This document shows, piece after piece, positions 12,401 through 22,546 of a stretch of DNA of 64,000 nucleotides. Under the pieces are notes generated by a model. That model did no database searches. It had not been told where the DNA came from and saw nothing but the letters and a program-made list of their open reading frames with translations. A program made the position numbers and the translations under genes. Every line of letters starts with the position of its first letter. The stretch's first letter is position 1. This stretch comes from Phytopythium helicoides (taxonomy: Eukaryota; Oomycota; Peronosporomycetes; Pythiales; Pythiaceae): positions 744,001 through 808,000 of the forward strand of contig JANFNE010000030.1 in the NCBI GenBank assembly GCA_024867545.1. The letters are read 5' to 3'.

Positions 12401-13475
12401 TCTGACCGGGCTTGGTGCCGCCTCCGTCGTCTAGACACAGGTTGTTCTTCGTTGGGTTCCTGAACATGAGCGTGTTGCCGTCGAGCACGAACTTCTGGTT
12501 GTAGTTCTTGGGGTTGCATTCGTACAGCCAGGCGTTGGATCCAGCCGCAGCTGTAGAGCCGCCATCGTCGATGCAGAGGTTGCCCTTCCTGGCTGACCGG
12601 ATCTGGTAGTTGGTGGCGTCGTAGATGAACATTTGGTTGGGGTTGCTCGGGTTGCATGGCTGCGCCGACATTCGGTTCTGCCCACTGGCGGTGGACCCTC
12701 CGTCATCGACGCACAGGTTGTTCTTGCCGCGAATGCGCAGCATGATCTCCTGCCCGGCCAGCAGCATTTGGGGCACGTCGTAGACCGGCGGTGGCACGAG
12801 GATGAACTCGAAGCGCTGATTCCAGTTGTTGTTGTCACAGAACCACGGCGTCATGCGGGTCTGTCCGCGTGAGGTGCCTCCTCCGTCATCCATGCACATG
12901 TTCCACTGGCTCGGGTTGCGGAACATACGCGTGTTGACATCGTAGACAAAATCCTGGTTGCGGTTGCCCGGCTCGCAGTACCAGAGCAGGAACTTGGAGA
13001 TGCCAGGGAACCCGCCGGCGTCGTCGGCGCAGAGCTGCTTGTACGGGTTGCGGATGCGGTGAGCTGCCGCGTCGTAGACGAAGATCTGGTTCTTGTTGTT
13101 GGTATCGCAGTCCCACAACAGGAACTGCGTGGACGCCGCCGTCCAGCCGCTGCCGTCGTCCACGCACAGGTTGTTCTTGCCCGGCACTCTCATTATGAAC
13201 TCGGAGCCACCGAGCACCGAGTTCCACACGGAGAGCTGATCGGCCGACAGGTCCATCGTCTCGAGCTCGCTCCCAGTTGCCGTTGCGAGGCTCGACGACG
13301 TTGAAGCAGAGCGGCTCGACTGGAACATGACAATGGCTCCGCCGACCAACACGGACGAGAGCGCAGCCGCAGCCAGCGCCTTCTTCTTGCGACCACCTCG
13401 AGGAGGCGGCATGGCGTCGGGCGAGGGGCCGAGCGCCCCCAGCTCGGGGTTGTCACTCCCGTAGCCGACCTTCAT
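6442..13475 (-). CDS. giant membrane-anchored ricin-B-like beta-trefoil protein, frameshifted near its 3' end
   Basis: The ATG at 13475 opens a frame of 2228 codons. Residues 1-32 are cytoplasm-like and end in RKKK; residues 33-51 are hydrophobic, giving a type II signal anchor. From about residue 82 there are 11 tandem beta-trefoil modules of about 150 residues, each with three subrepeats built on NLCxDDGGG...LWxCD...NQxFxYD, as in ricin-B/QxW lectin folds; no toxic enzymatic domain is present. A Thr/Ser/Pro stalk with TPSTGxID repeats follows. Near 6990 the frame changes: the open frame ending at 6789 becomes low complexity, while a frame one base away continues as a plausible Cys-containing C-terminal domain to a stop at 6442. 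One missing C in the CCC run near 6998 would explain it, either as a mutation or a sequence error. Carbohydrate binding at the cell surface is inferred from the fold; ligand residues were not established. Confidence 0.75.
7500..8000 (-). repeat. Thr/Ser/Pro stalk repeats
   Basis: A degenerate 30-36 bp repeat encoding variants of TPSTGxID/TPSNGxxD forms the stalk between the trefoils and the C-terminal domain. It is typical of O-glycosylated mucin-like spacers in surface proteins; glycosylation is inferred. Confidence 0.7.
8185..13232 (-). repeat. 11 tandem beta-trefoil-coding modules in two alternating types
   Basis: Modules of about 460 bp alternate between a type starting with TLDAVYSGAKFIMRIAGK-like residues and a type starting with VPPxLQTGEEIMLRVRGK-like residues. 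Eleven module starts are visible: SVWNSV, VYDVPQ, KTLDAV, VYNVPP, ATLDAV, VYDVPA, KTIDAV, VYNVPP, KTLNGV, NFSVPP and RTLDAV. Each module holds three subrepeats, so about 33 in total. Same-type modules are more alike than neighbours, which points to growth by duplication of a two-module unit of about 0.9 kb. Confidence 0.8.
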
Positions 13476-14527
13476 CGGTCAGGAGCTGCGCAAATTGCCA
13501 AGTGCGAGGGGCTCGGCAGGTCGGCAGCAGTCAACTGGAGCCCATGGTGCGCGCGATCTTTGGCGACCCGCATCACGCGCGACTCGACGCGCAAGATACA
13601 GGGGCGCCTGCTGCCGGTGGTGGAAGGATCGCGGGCACATGGGCGGTCGCGATCCTGTGAAGAGTCTCTCGTGGCGCTCGGGAGCCGCGATCATGCCGTG
13701 AAGCGACGCCCAGCGGCGCGTCGAGGTGATGTGTGTCACCACCAGACTAACTCGATGGTTAGTCGAGAGGCTGCCATGGGACTTGGGTAGGCTGTGAATT
13801 GGCGAGAAAGGTGACGACACCACAGCGCGCCTGTCGAGATCCTCTCCTCAGTTCTTTTTGCCGGAGCGGTTGGAGCGAGATAGGTAATTCCTCATCCCCC
13901 ACAACGACGAGACCAGCAAGCTCCCACACTACTTTGTTATAGCTGTCCCACGACAGCTCCCATATAGGCACTTGAGACTGCAAGCGAGCAAAAGCTGGCT
14001 CTCGAAGCTTATAGTCGGTTGTAGTAGGGCCGTGATGCTGCCAGAATTCACCACGAACATATCTGCTCGACGACAGAACAGCAAGATTGCGGCACACTAC
14101 CGTTGATTTAGTTTGCATGTACATTTGTCGTCGGCCTTTCTTCAATCGAGCAGGCTATGTATTCAATCGTAGGGATTGTCAGCTTGTCTGGGTGCCTTCA
14201 TAGCCAAGCATCCATGTGAGCTCGCACAGATGCGCTCATGCAAGATGCCACCTTGAGCTTGAAGCAAGTCTCTGCCCACTGAGACTTTTTTTTTACCGTG
14301 TTTTCCGTCTTACAGCACAACAAACAGCGATTCGGTCCGTAACGGAATCCGACAAGCCTCGAAATTACTTGATAGATATAGGGTGTACTGTGAGGCCGAC
14401 GGAATTCACCCCTTGCGGCACTGCCTCCACATCATGACATGAATATGCAACAATAGTCGAGATGGAATTTGCTTTTTAAGCACAGGTTCAGTTGCAAACA
14501 ACTCTCAAAGACACCAATGTTGCCTAG
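13476..14527. other. intergenic, promoter side of the lectin-like gene
   Basis: Only short open frames without recognisable domains. The first few hundred bases after 13475 should hold the promoter of the lectin-like gene. No RNA gene or transposon remnant was recognised. Confidence 0.4.
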
Positions 14528-15918
14528 TCACCTCGACACATGCGGCTGATTTATGAAAGACGCGCGCTGAGACCACGCAAAATGATCTGTGCAGTAGTTG
14601 TCGGTGCGCTCCGACGCCGGCTTCTTGCAGCCATCCATGGCACACCGCTTGCCTGGTGACAAATACCCACAGCACAACAACAACACCAGACAACAACACC
14701 AGACAACAACGACAACAAACAACAACAAACAACAAACAACAAACAACAAAATCAGCACAATATAACACCAGACCAGCCAGACGACAACACAACACATCAG
14801 ACAAACGCACCCCCGCCATGTGCCCAACAGCGACCTTGAGATACAGCGATCTTCACACACCCGTTCATCTTGCAGCGAGTGCCGCCTCCGTGGGTCCAGC
14901 AGATGCCGCGCGACTTGGCTCGCTTCGCGCACCCATCGATCTTGCAGATTGTGTATCCTCCTGCGGATTCAAAGCGCACACGCACACGCACACACACGCA
15001 CGCGAGAGAGAAAAGAGAAAACGAGTTCGATATCAGCTCCACGATCATCTCAAAATATGCTGGTGCCGACATTCTCGAAACCCACCGTGCTTCCAACAGA
15101 GTCCTCGGTTCTGCGCTCGGCAGTCACATCCCTCGACGTTGCAGCGCTTACCTCCCTGGTTCAAACATCGATCCATTCATGTGAGTCCACGAGCTCCGTC
15201 GTACCACAGAGAACCAATCCATGCACCATGCACCATGCACCATGCACCCACTCACCCCGTGGCGGATGCAGAGGCCGTGGTCGACGACGTATTTGTCGCA
15301 GCCAGTTTCTTTGCAGATGCGCGCCTTCCTCTTCTTGCGTGCTGGTTGTAGTACTGCTTCTCCCGACGGAACCAACGGAACTGGCGGTGGCGATATGAAG
15401 CTCGTCTGCCGGTTGTCGATGAAGTTGTGTTTGTGTGGGCTGCGGATTGGTACTAGAGGTGCTGGTGCATAGGTAATGTGGTCTTCCTCAACGAGTCTCC
15501 TCTTGGTTGGAGCGCGCATCGGCTCATCGAAAGCGTCGCGGACTCGGACTTCTTCCCGATTCACGCTGTAGCTGGAAGTGCGCAAACCGTCGTATTTGTT
15601 TGGTAGTACCTTGCAGGTGTGATTACTTCCGTCCTTACTGGAACAGTCGATGCAGTTGTGCTGTATTGATGACTCTTGGACGGAATTGTTGGGTTTGGCG
15701 TAGACATCGCTGCATGTGTTGTGATTGATGTTGGCGCCGAGGATGAAGTGAATGGAACTCTTGTGTGCATAGGCCTGTCGTTCGGCTCTCTCAATACTCC
15801 ATGGGGCCGATAAATCGAGTGGTCTCGCCTCTGTCGGTTCAATGTGAACGGGAGCAAGTTCAGGGGTCCTAGTCTGGCTTGGACCGGAAAATAGGTCGTG
15901 GAACGAGAGGCTACGCAT
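14528..15918 (-). CDS. WRKY19-like five-finger protein, copy A (four exons)
   Basis: Proposed exons on the minus strand are 15918-15256, 15155-15086, 14960-14811 and 14652-14528, giving 335 residues. All three introns (100, 125 and 158 bp) have GT...AG ends and the phases agree (0, 1, 1). Exon 1 starts with MRSLSFHDLF and ends in finger 1 (CKETGCDKYVVDHGLCIRHG). Exon 2 encodes one finger (CNVEGC...CWKHGG), exon 3 two fingers (CKIDGC..., CKMNGC...), and exon 4 the last (CAMDGCKK...CTDHF). Intron 1 contains GCACCAT-like heptamers, intron 2 a CA-rich tract, and intron 3 a TTGTTG/CAACAA tract that opens long spurious Cys/Val-rich frames. Compared with copies B and C, exon 1 is shorter and diverged, while the 3' half is almost the same. 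A nucleic-acid-binding role is inferred. Confidence 0.72.
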
Positions 15919-16713
15919 GGAGATCCTCGCAACGTTGAGGCTTGAAGGTTCGGGAGGAGCGCCGGCCGATTAGAAAATGAGCCCGACTGGACGCGTCGAG
16001 TGGGTCCGCGGCGCGAAACAATCCAACTATGGCTGCTCGCGCCCCGGGGTCAGCCGCAGCTCGGAACAGCGAAAGAGGTGAAAATGAGAAAACGCTCGGC
16101 CGTTGGCTGCGACGTCCCTTCATACAGCGGAGTTTCATTGTTGCGGCCCTAACACCCAAGCGACGTGGTGTTTCCAGAAGCTCGTCAGCAGCATGAAGGA
16201 TGAGTGTGAGGCCACCCCCAGGTTTTACATGAGATTGATGCACAATGACAGATGGAGTCCAGCTTCAATAAGCCCTACAATCAGCTCTCCAACTTCGAGC
16301 CGCTGCTGTAATTATCTTATGGCATGTTTGATACAGATGTCACAATGCCGTTCTTGATAGAAGTAGCCTTAGCATTCTCAACAAACCAATTTGAATCCGC
16401 TGAGTGTCAGTCCGCTCCATTTTCGGCACGAGAGTTTCACGACTTCTGCGGCGGCGCCAGAGGTGTTGCTCATGTCGTCAACTGCCAAAGCGTCACCTCA
16501 TCGCATCTGGGATTTGGAAACTGGAAGGATTTGCGTGGACCTGCATTTGCGTAGAAACTGAGATGGTCCCCGAGCGTCTGCAGTTCAACTGGGCAGCCGA
16601 TGATTGCCGATAGTCACAAGCTTTGCTCTGAGAAGAATTAGGATAATGCGGATGCAAATGTCAAAGTCAACCGTCAATACTATCGGGTTCGCTAGTACTA
16701 ATAACTTGGCTCC
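15919..16713. other. intergenic between zinc-finger copies A and B
   Basis: Upstream of copy A, about 200 bases resemble the region upstream of copy B (shared words around 15970 and 16070-16130 versus 18500 and 18600-18655). This suggests A and B share an ancestral promoter. The rest up to the stop of copy B shows no recognisable gene. Confidence 0.5.
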
Positions 16714-18454
16714 TTAAGTTCTAGCAGAGAACGATGATCGTTGGAACCAAGCAAAATGATCTGTGCAGTAGTTGTCGGTGCGCTCCGACGCCGGCTTCTT
16801 GCAGCCATCCATGGCACACCGCTTGCCTGGTGACAAATACCCACAGCACAACAACAACACCAGACAACAACACCAGACAACAACGACAACAAACAACAAC
16901 AAACAACAAACAACAAAATCAGCACAATATAACACCAGACCAGCCAGACGACAACACAACACATCAGACAAACGCACCCCCGCCATGTGCCCAACAGCGA
17001 CCTTGAGATACAGCGATCTTCACACACCCGTCCATCTTGCAGCGAGTGCCGCCTCCGTGGGTCCAGCAGATGCCGCGCGACTTGGCTCGCTTCGCGCACC
17101 CATCGATCTTGCAGATTGTGTATCCTCCTGCGGATTCAAAGCGCACACGCACACGCACACACACGCACGCGAGAGAGAAAAGAGAAAACGAGTTCGATAT
17201 CAGCTCCACGATCATCTCAAAATATGCTGGTGCCGACATTCTCGAAACCCACCGTGCTTCCAACAGAGTCCTCGGTTCTGCGCTCGGCAGTCACATCCCT
17301 CGACGTTGCAGCGCTTACCTCCCTGGTTCAAACATCGATCCATTCATGTGAGTCCACGAGCTCCGTCGTACCACAGAGAACCAATCCATGCACAATGCAC
17401 GATGCACGATGCACCCACTCACCCCGTGGCGGATGCAAAGACCGTGGTCAACGACGTATTTGTCGCATCCGGTCTCTTTACAGATGCGTGCCTTCCTCTT
17501 CTTGCGTGCTGGTTGTAGTACTGCTTCTCCCGATGGAACCAGCGGAATTGGCGGTGGCGATATGAAGCTCGTCTGCCGGTTGTCGACGAAGTTGTGTTTG
17601 TGTGGACTGCGAATTGGTACTAGAGGTACTGGTGGATAGGTAATGTGGTCGTCCTCGACGAGTCTCCTCTTGGTTGGAGCGCGCATCGGCTCATCGAAAG
17701 CGTCGCGGACTCGGACTTCCTCCCGACTAGTGTACCTGCTGAACACGTGCAACTTGTGCGACTCGCGCATCGGTGCCTCGGAGTCGCGAACTTCAACTCG
17801 ATCTGCTCGGTCTTGGAACTCGTGCAGCTTGACTTGATGGCGTGTTGATGCTTCACAAACGTAGTGAGGCAGCTCTTCTCGACTTGTGTGCTCGCACGAT
17901 TTGCGAAACTCAGGCATCGGTGCCACGGAAGCACCCCAAACACCCACTTTGTCGACGCGGTATTTCCCATCGTGCAGCTTGGTCAGGGTGCGCATCGGTG
18001 CCTCGTTAGCGTATCGATCCTGCTCTCGACTGGCACCACTACTGTACGCGGAGAGCTTGCGCGACTCGTACCTCGAGGCCCCGGGAGCACCACGATCTCC
18101 CTCGTGCCGTTTGTAATCTCTGAATTCGCCCAGGCTGGATTCCGCGTGAGCCGGTCCCTCCCACGGACCGCGAGTATCAGCAAGTCGAGCAAAGCTGCTG
18201 AACTCGCGCAGCTTTGGAGGGTTGGATAGTTTGGGAGGGAAGGCACTGCGGCTGGTTTTGCTGCCACCAAGAATGAATCCAATCGAGGTCTTGTACGCCT
18301 CTGCCTGTCGCTCAGCTCGCTCGGTGCTCCACGGGGCCGACAAGTCGAGCGGTGGCATCTCTTCCTCCCTTTTCACTTGGGGTACCGAGTCTGTCTCTGT
18401 TCTCCTAGCTTGGCGAGGCTCAGCAAAGAGGTCGTCGAACGAGATGCTGCGCAT
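16714..18454 (-). CDS. WRKY19-like five-finger protein, copy B (four exons)
   Basis: Proposed exons are 18454-17423, 17322-17253, 17127-16978 and 16826-16714, giving 454 residues. The introns (100, 125 and 151 bp) are GT-AG and phase-consistent. The ATG at 18454 was chosen because it aligns with the starts of copies A and C (MRSISFDDLFAEP); the frame stays open upstream to about 18835 but that part is not conserved. Exon 1 (344 codons) holds degenerate repeats of roughly 35 residues around APMRxxxKLHxF...SREExRVRD, then finger 1. Exons 2-4 add four more fingers. The protein ends with a private tail (AWFQRSSFSART). The basic region KKRKARI just before finger 1 could act as a nuclear localisation signal. 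Function is inferred from family only. Confidence 0.75.
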
Positions 18455-20774
18455 GGCCCTCGCAATGCGTTTAGCCTCGTTGGAATGCTGTCGAGCTCGC
18501 CGATTAGCAAATGCGACTGGCTGTGAGAGGCTTCGAGAACCATCGCCCATACTGTATCGGATTCGGGTTGAGTGGGCACTGTCGCAACCGACAGAACCAA
18601 AACAGCGAAAGATGCGAGGAAACGCTCGGACCGTTGGACGCGGCGTCCCTTCATCGCGGCTCCATCTGTGCTCGTGTTGAAGTTGTGGTGTGTTTATATC
18701 TGGCACGAGATGCACGCCTCCACTGGTGTTCGACCTGGAGGCTCGTGCACCGCGCTGCGAGTGCAACAATCTATTCGTGTCGAGCTGGAAAGCTGACTCC
18801 GAAGAAACGACGCAACGTAGCCGTTCTAACATCAAGATCTTGTGATAAGCCCGACGTGATTTGTCCTAGTTATTGCGTTCATGGCTACCACGATCCGCAT
18901 CGGGTGAGCTATTGGCTGCTTAGGGTGCTTGCATGCTAACTATCAATTGTCGGAGATGGTGGTGGAGTCAGCCGTCACTAGCGACTAGTCCAACTCGGCA
19001 GAAGTAGATCACACTTTTGCCTTGGCTTTGAGTGACCAGCACGACGAAGCGAATCAGCCTCATCAATATTAGGCTGCGTTGTTGATACTTCGCGCTACTG
19101 CTTAGGAGAAAATTCGTGGTCGGCTACATTCATGCTTTACCAGTGGAGGATAAACACGAGATTCAGAGTCCTCTCACGGCGCAGTACCAAATGTAAGAGC
19201 GACGTATGGAGCATAGCATGTAAGCGTATCTTGGCGAACCATGAGTTTCAATGTCACGCTAGTTGCAACTGGATAAATGATGAGCTCGATCTTGAGTTTG
19301 GCGGGCTGAAAACCCGGTGGAAATTCTGAACTGGTTGAGCGAGAGTTTTTGAGCTGTAAGATGCTTGCATTAAGCCACCCGGACTCCCTCATACATGCTG
19401 CTGTGAGCAAAAGGTGTTGGTTAGCTGATTTCTCTGTGCTGGGAGCGCGTTGGATCCCGAGCGTATCTGCCGAGGGCTGAGGAAGTGTTGTGGTAAAAAT
19501 CATCAGACTTCTTGTCGTTGACGAGCGGCAGCAGCTGTATATGGTTGCCTGACTTATACAGATCTAAGCTCACAGCATATCGTCAGCGTCGATAGCAGAA
19601 CACATGCTTAACATTCGAACGCATTGAAATAAGACGAAGAACGGCAAGTGTGCCCAGCCCTGAGGTCATCAAAGTGTCGTTAAACAGGTATAACGAATGG
19701 GCACACTCATCCTGAAGCTCAAAATCTGCCATGCTCCAATCAGGATCAAAACGTGTTGGGCACAGCACCAAAACTCCATGCCGTTGGATCCAACCACTTC
19801 TTGTCGGATCTCGATTTGATAGAAGCTCTGAAGTGATAAAGTGCAATTGTGCTTCACTCAGTCTGACGATTGAATTAATGTGAGCACGATACGGAGTGCA
19901 ATTTGTCATCGCTCATAGCTATCTGATGCGTCATGATACGTTGCGCCAACTTGAGTCTCTGATCCACGCCTCTTGATCTGAGCATCTTCCTGCTGCTGGG
20001 CAGACGTTGCCGAAGAAGTTAGTTTCGAGCCGCTATTTGTTACCAATAGGTTTTGTAAGCACTTGTTTGTGCAGTGTGGTGCAGCGAGACAGCGCCATCG
20101 ATCGAATGTCTTGGTGTACGTCCAACATCGCGGGGTAGCGGTAGGTTGCAATATACAACACTGAAATCGTTCTTGATTCACACAGAAAAGTGCCTGCCTC
20201 TGAATGGCAACTGCAGGTGAAGACAACTAGGCATGGAAATTAACTCGGGAGTTACTGGTGAAGAAGCGAGGAAAGCTTGATCTCGAATTTACCATGCCTT
20301 TTATGCGGCCGTTGCAGAAATACTCATACGCCATCTCACACGGCAGTTTCACGCGACCAACCGCTCGTAAAGCAGAAAACAGAGAGACTCGCCGTCACGG
20401 CCAGGAAAGATGTGGATTAGATCTAGTGGTTGTCATAGCTCGAGGAAGAGTCGCGATCTCCGTTCAAAATCCCTTGCGTGCCCAAGATTCGAAACAGATG
20501 ACCCAACTCTATGCAGTCAGACGAGTTGGAAGTTGCTGGCAGTGACTCTTTGACTGCCCCAAGACTTTTACTGTAAGAGCGCTTCGTGGCACTGATGAGG
20601 TCGTCATGATGATAAACTTGACGGTAGATCTTGACTGAAACTAAATGGAGTTCAAGGAGCTTCATCAGACCTGTTTCTTTCCAGCGAAGTCTCTCGATAC
20701 AATCAGTAGTCAAGCCAAAAGCCTGCAAAACACAAATTTCATACCAGGTAAGCTTACTTTCGGTATCCAAGTAC
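18455..20774. other. intergenic between zinc-finger copies B and C
   Basis: The first 380 bases keep an open frame in phase with copy B but look like promoter/5' UTR. Further right there are only short random frames and no recognisable domain. A 119-codon minus-strand frame at 20423-20782 starts inside the last exon of copy C and is not supported by any domain. Confidence 0.4.
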
Positions 20775-22546
20775 TCACCCATCTACTGAGTAATACCCTA
20801 GCAACTCAACAGAAAGAGCAGATTGCTGCATCCTCGCAAAATGATCTGTGCAGTAGTTGTCGGTGCGCTCCGACGCCGGCTTCTTGCAGCCATCCATGGC
20901 ACACCGCTTGCCTGGTGACAAATACCCACAGCACAACAACAACACCAGACAACAACACCAGACAACAACGACAACAAACAACAACAAACAACAAACAACA
21001 AACAACAAAATCAGCACAATATAACACCAGACCAGCCAGACGACAACACAACACATCAGACAAACGCACCCCCGCCATGTGCCCAACAGCGACCTTGAGA
21101 TACAGCGATCTTCACACACCCGTCCATCTTGCAGCGAGTGCCGCCTCCGTGGGTCCAGCAGATGCCGCGCGACTTGGCTCGCTTCGCGCACCCATCGATC
21201 TTGCAGATTGTGTATCCTCCTGCGGATTCAAAGCGCACACGCACACGCACACACACGCACGCGAGAGAGAAAAGAGAAAACGAGTTCGATATCAGCTCCA
21301 CGATCATCTCAAAATATGCTGGTGCCGACATTCTCGAAACCCACCGTGCTTCCAACAGAGTCCTCGGTTCTGCGCTCGGCAGTCACATCCCTCGACGTTG
21401 CAGCGCTTACCTCCCTGGTTCAAACATCGATCCATTCATGTGAGTCCACGAGCTCCGTCGTACCACAGAGAACCAATCCATGCACAATGCACGATGCACG
21501 ATGCACCCACTCACCCCGTGGCGGATGCAAAGACCGTGGTCAACGACGTATTTGTCGCATCCGGTCTCTTTACAGATGCGTGCCTTCCTCTTCTTGCGTG
21601 CTGGTTGTAGTACTGCTTCTCCCGATGGAACCAGCGGAATTGGCGGTGGCGATATGAAGCTCGTCTGCCGGTTGTCGACGAAGTTGTGTTTGTGTGGACT
21701 GCGAATTGGTACTAGAGGTACTGGTGGATAGGTAATGTGGTCGTCCTCGACGAGTCTCCTCTTGGTTGGAGCGCGCATCGGCTCATCGAAAGCGTCGCGG
21801 ACTCGGACTTCCTCCCGACTAGTGTACCTGCTGAACACGTGCAACTTGTGCGACTCGCGCATCGGTGCCTCGGAGTCGCGAACTTCAACTCGATCTGCTC
21901 GGTCTTGGAACTCGTGCAGCTTGACTTGATGGCGTGTTGATGCTTCACAAACGTAGTGAGGCAGCTCTTCTCGACTTGTGTGCTCGCACGATTTGCGAAA
22001 CTCAGGCATCGGTGCCACGGAAGCACCCCAAACACCCACTTTGTCGACGCGGTATTTCCCATCGTGCAGCTTGGTCAGGGTGCGCATCGGTGCCTCGTTA
22101 GCGTATCGATCCTGCTCTCGACTGGCACCACTACTGTACGCGGAGAGCTTGCGCGACTCGTACCTCGAGGCCCCGGGAGCACCACGATCTCCCTCGTGCC
22201 GTTTGTAATCTCTGAATTCGCCCAGGCTGGATTCCGCGCGAATCGGTCCCTCCCACGGACCGCGAGTATCAGCAAGTCGAGCAAAGTTGCAGAACTCGCG
22301 CAGCTTTGGAGCGTTGGGCAGTTTGGGAGGGCAGTCCCTGCGGCTGGTTTTGCTGCCACCAAGAATGAATCCAATCGAGGTCTTGTGTGCCTCCGTCTGT
22401 CGCTCAGCTCGTTTGGTGCTCCACGGGGCCGACAAGTCGAGTGGTGGCATCTCCTCCTCCCTTTTCACTTGGGGTACCGAGTCTGTCTCTGTTCTCCTAG
22501 CTTGGCGAGGCTCAGCAAAGAGGTCGTCGAACGAGATGCCGCGCAT
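20775..22546 (-). CDS. WRKY19-like five-finger protein, copy C (four exons)
   Basis: Proposed exons are 22546-21515, 21414-21345, 21219-21070 and 20911-20775, giving 462 residues. Splice sites and phases match those of copy B. From the start codon to the last finger it is nearly identical to copy B, including introns 1 and 2, with a constant offset of 4092 bases through exon 3; intron 3 is 7 bp longer than in B and the same length as in A. Homology stops at the ATG on one side (GCGCATGG, then divergence) and in the codons of the last CTDHF on the other, so both the promoter and the C-terminal tail (...SVELLGYYSVDG) are private. Presence of the introns argues against a retrocopy. Roles are as for copy B. 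Confidence 0.73.

Noticed and set aside
14505..14932. Cys/Val/Leu-rich 'membrane protein' frames near the 3' end of each zinc-finger copy
   Set aside because: Produced by the TTGTTG repeat of intron 3; splicing removes it and joins fingers in phase.
18455..18835. N-terminal extension of zinc-finger copy B
   Set aside because: Open but not conserved in copies A or C, both of which start at the equivalent MRxxSFxDLF.
20740..20800. Possible 5S rRNA-like sequence on the minus strand (GATGGGTGAGTACTTGG)
   Set aside because: Only about 20 bases resemble the 3' part of 5S rRNA; the rest and the internal promoter do not match.
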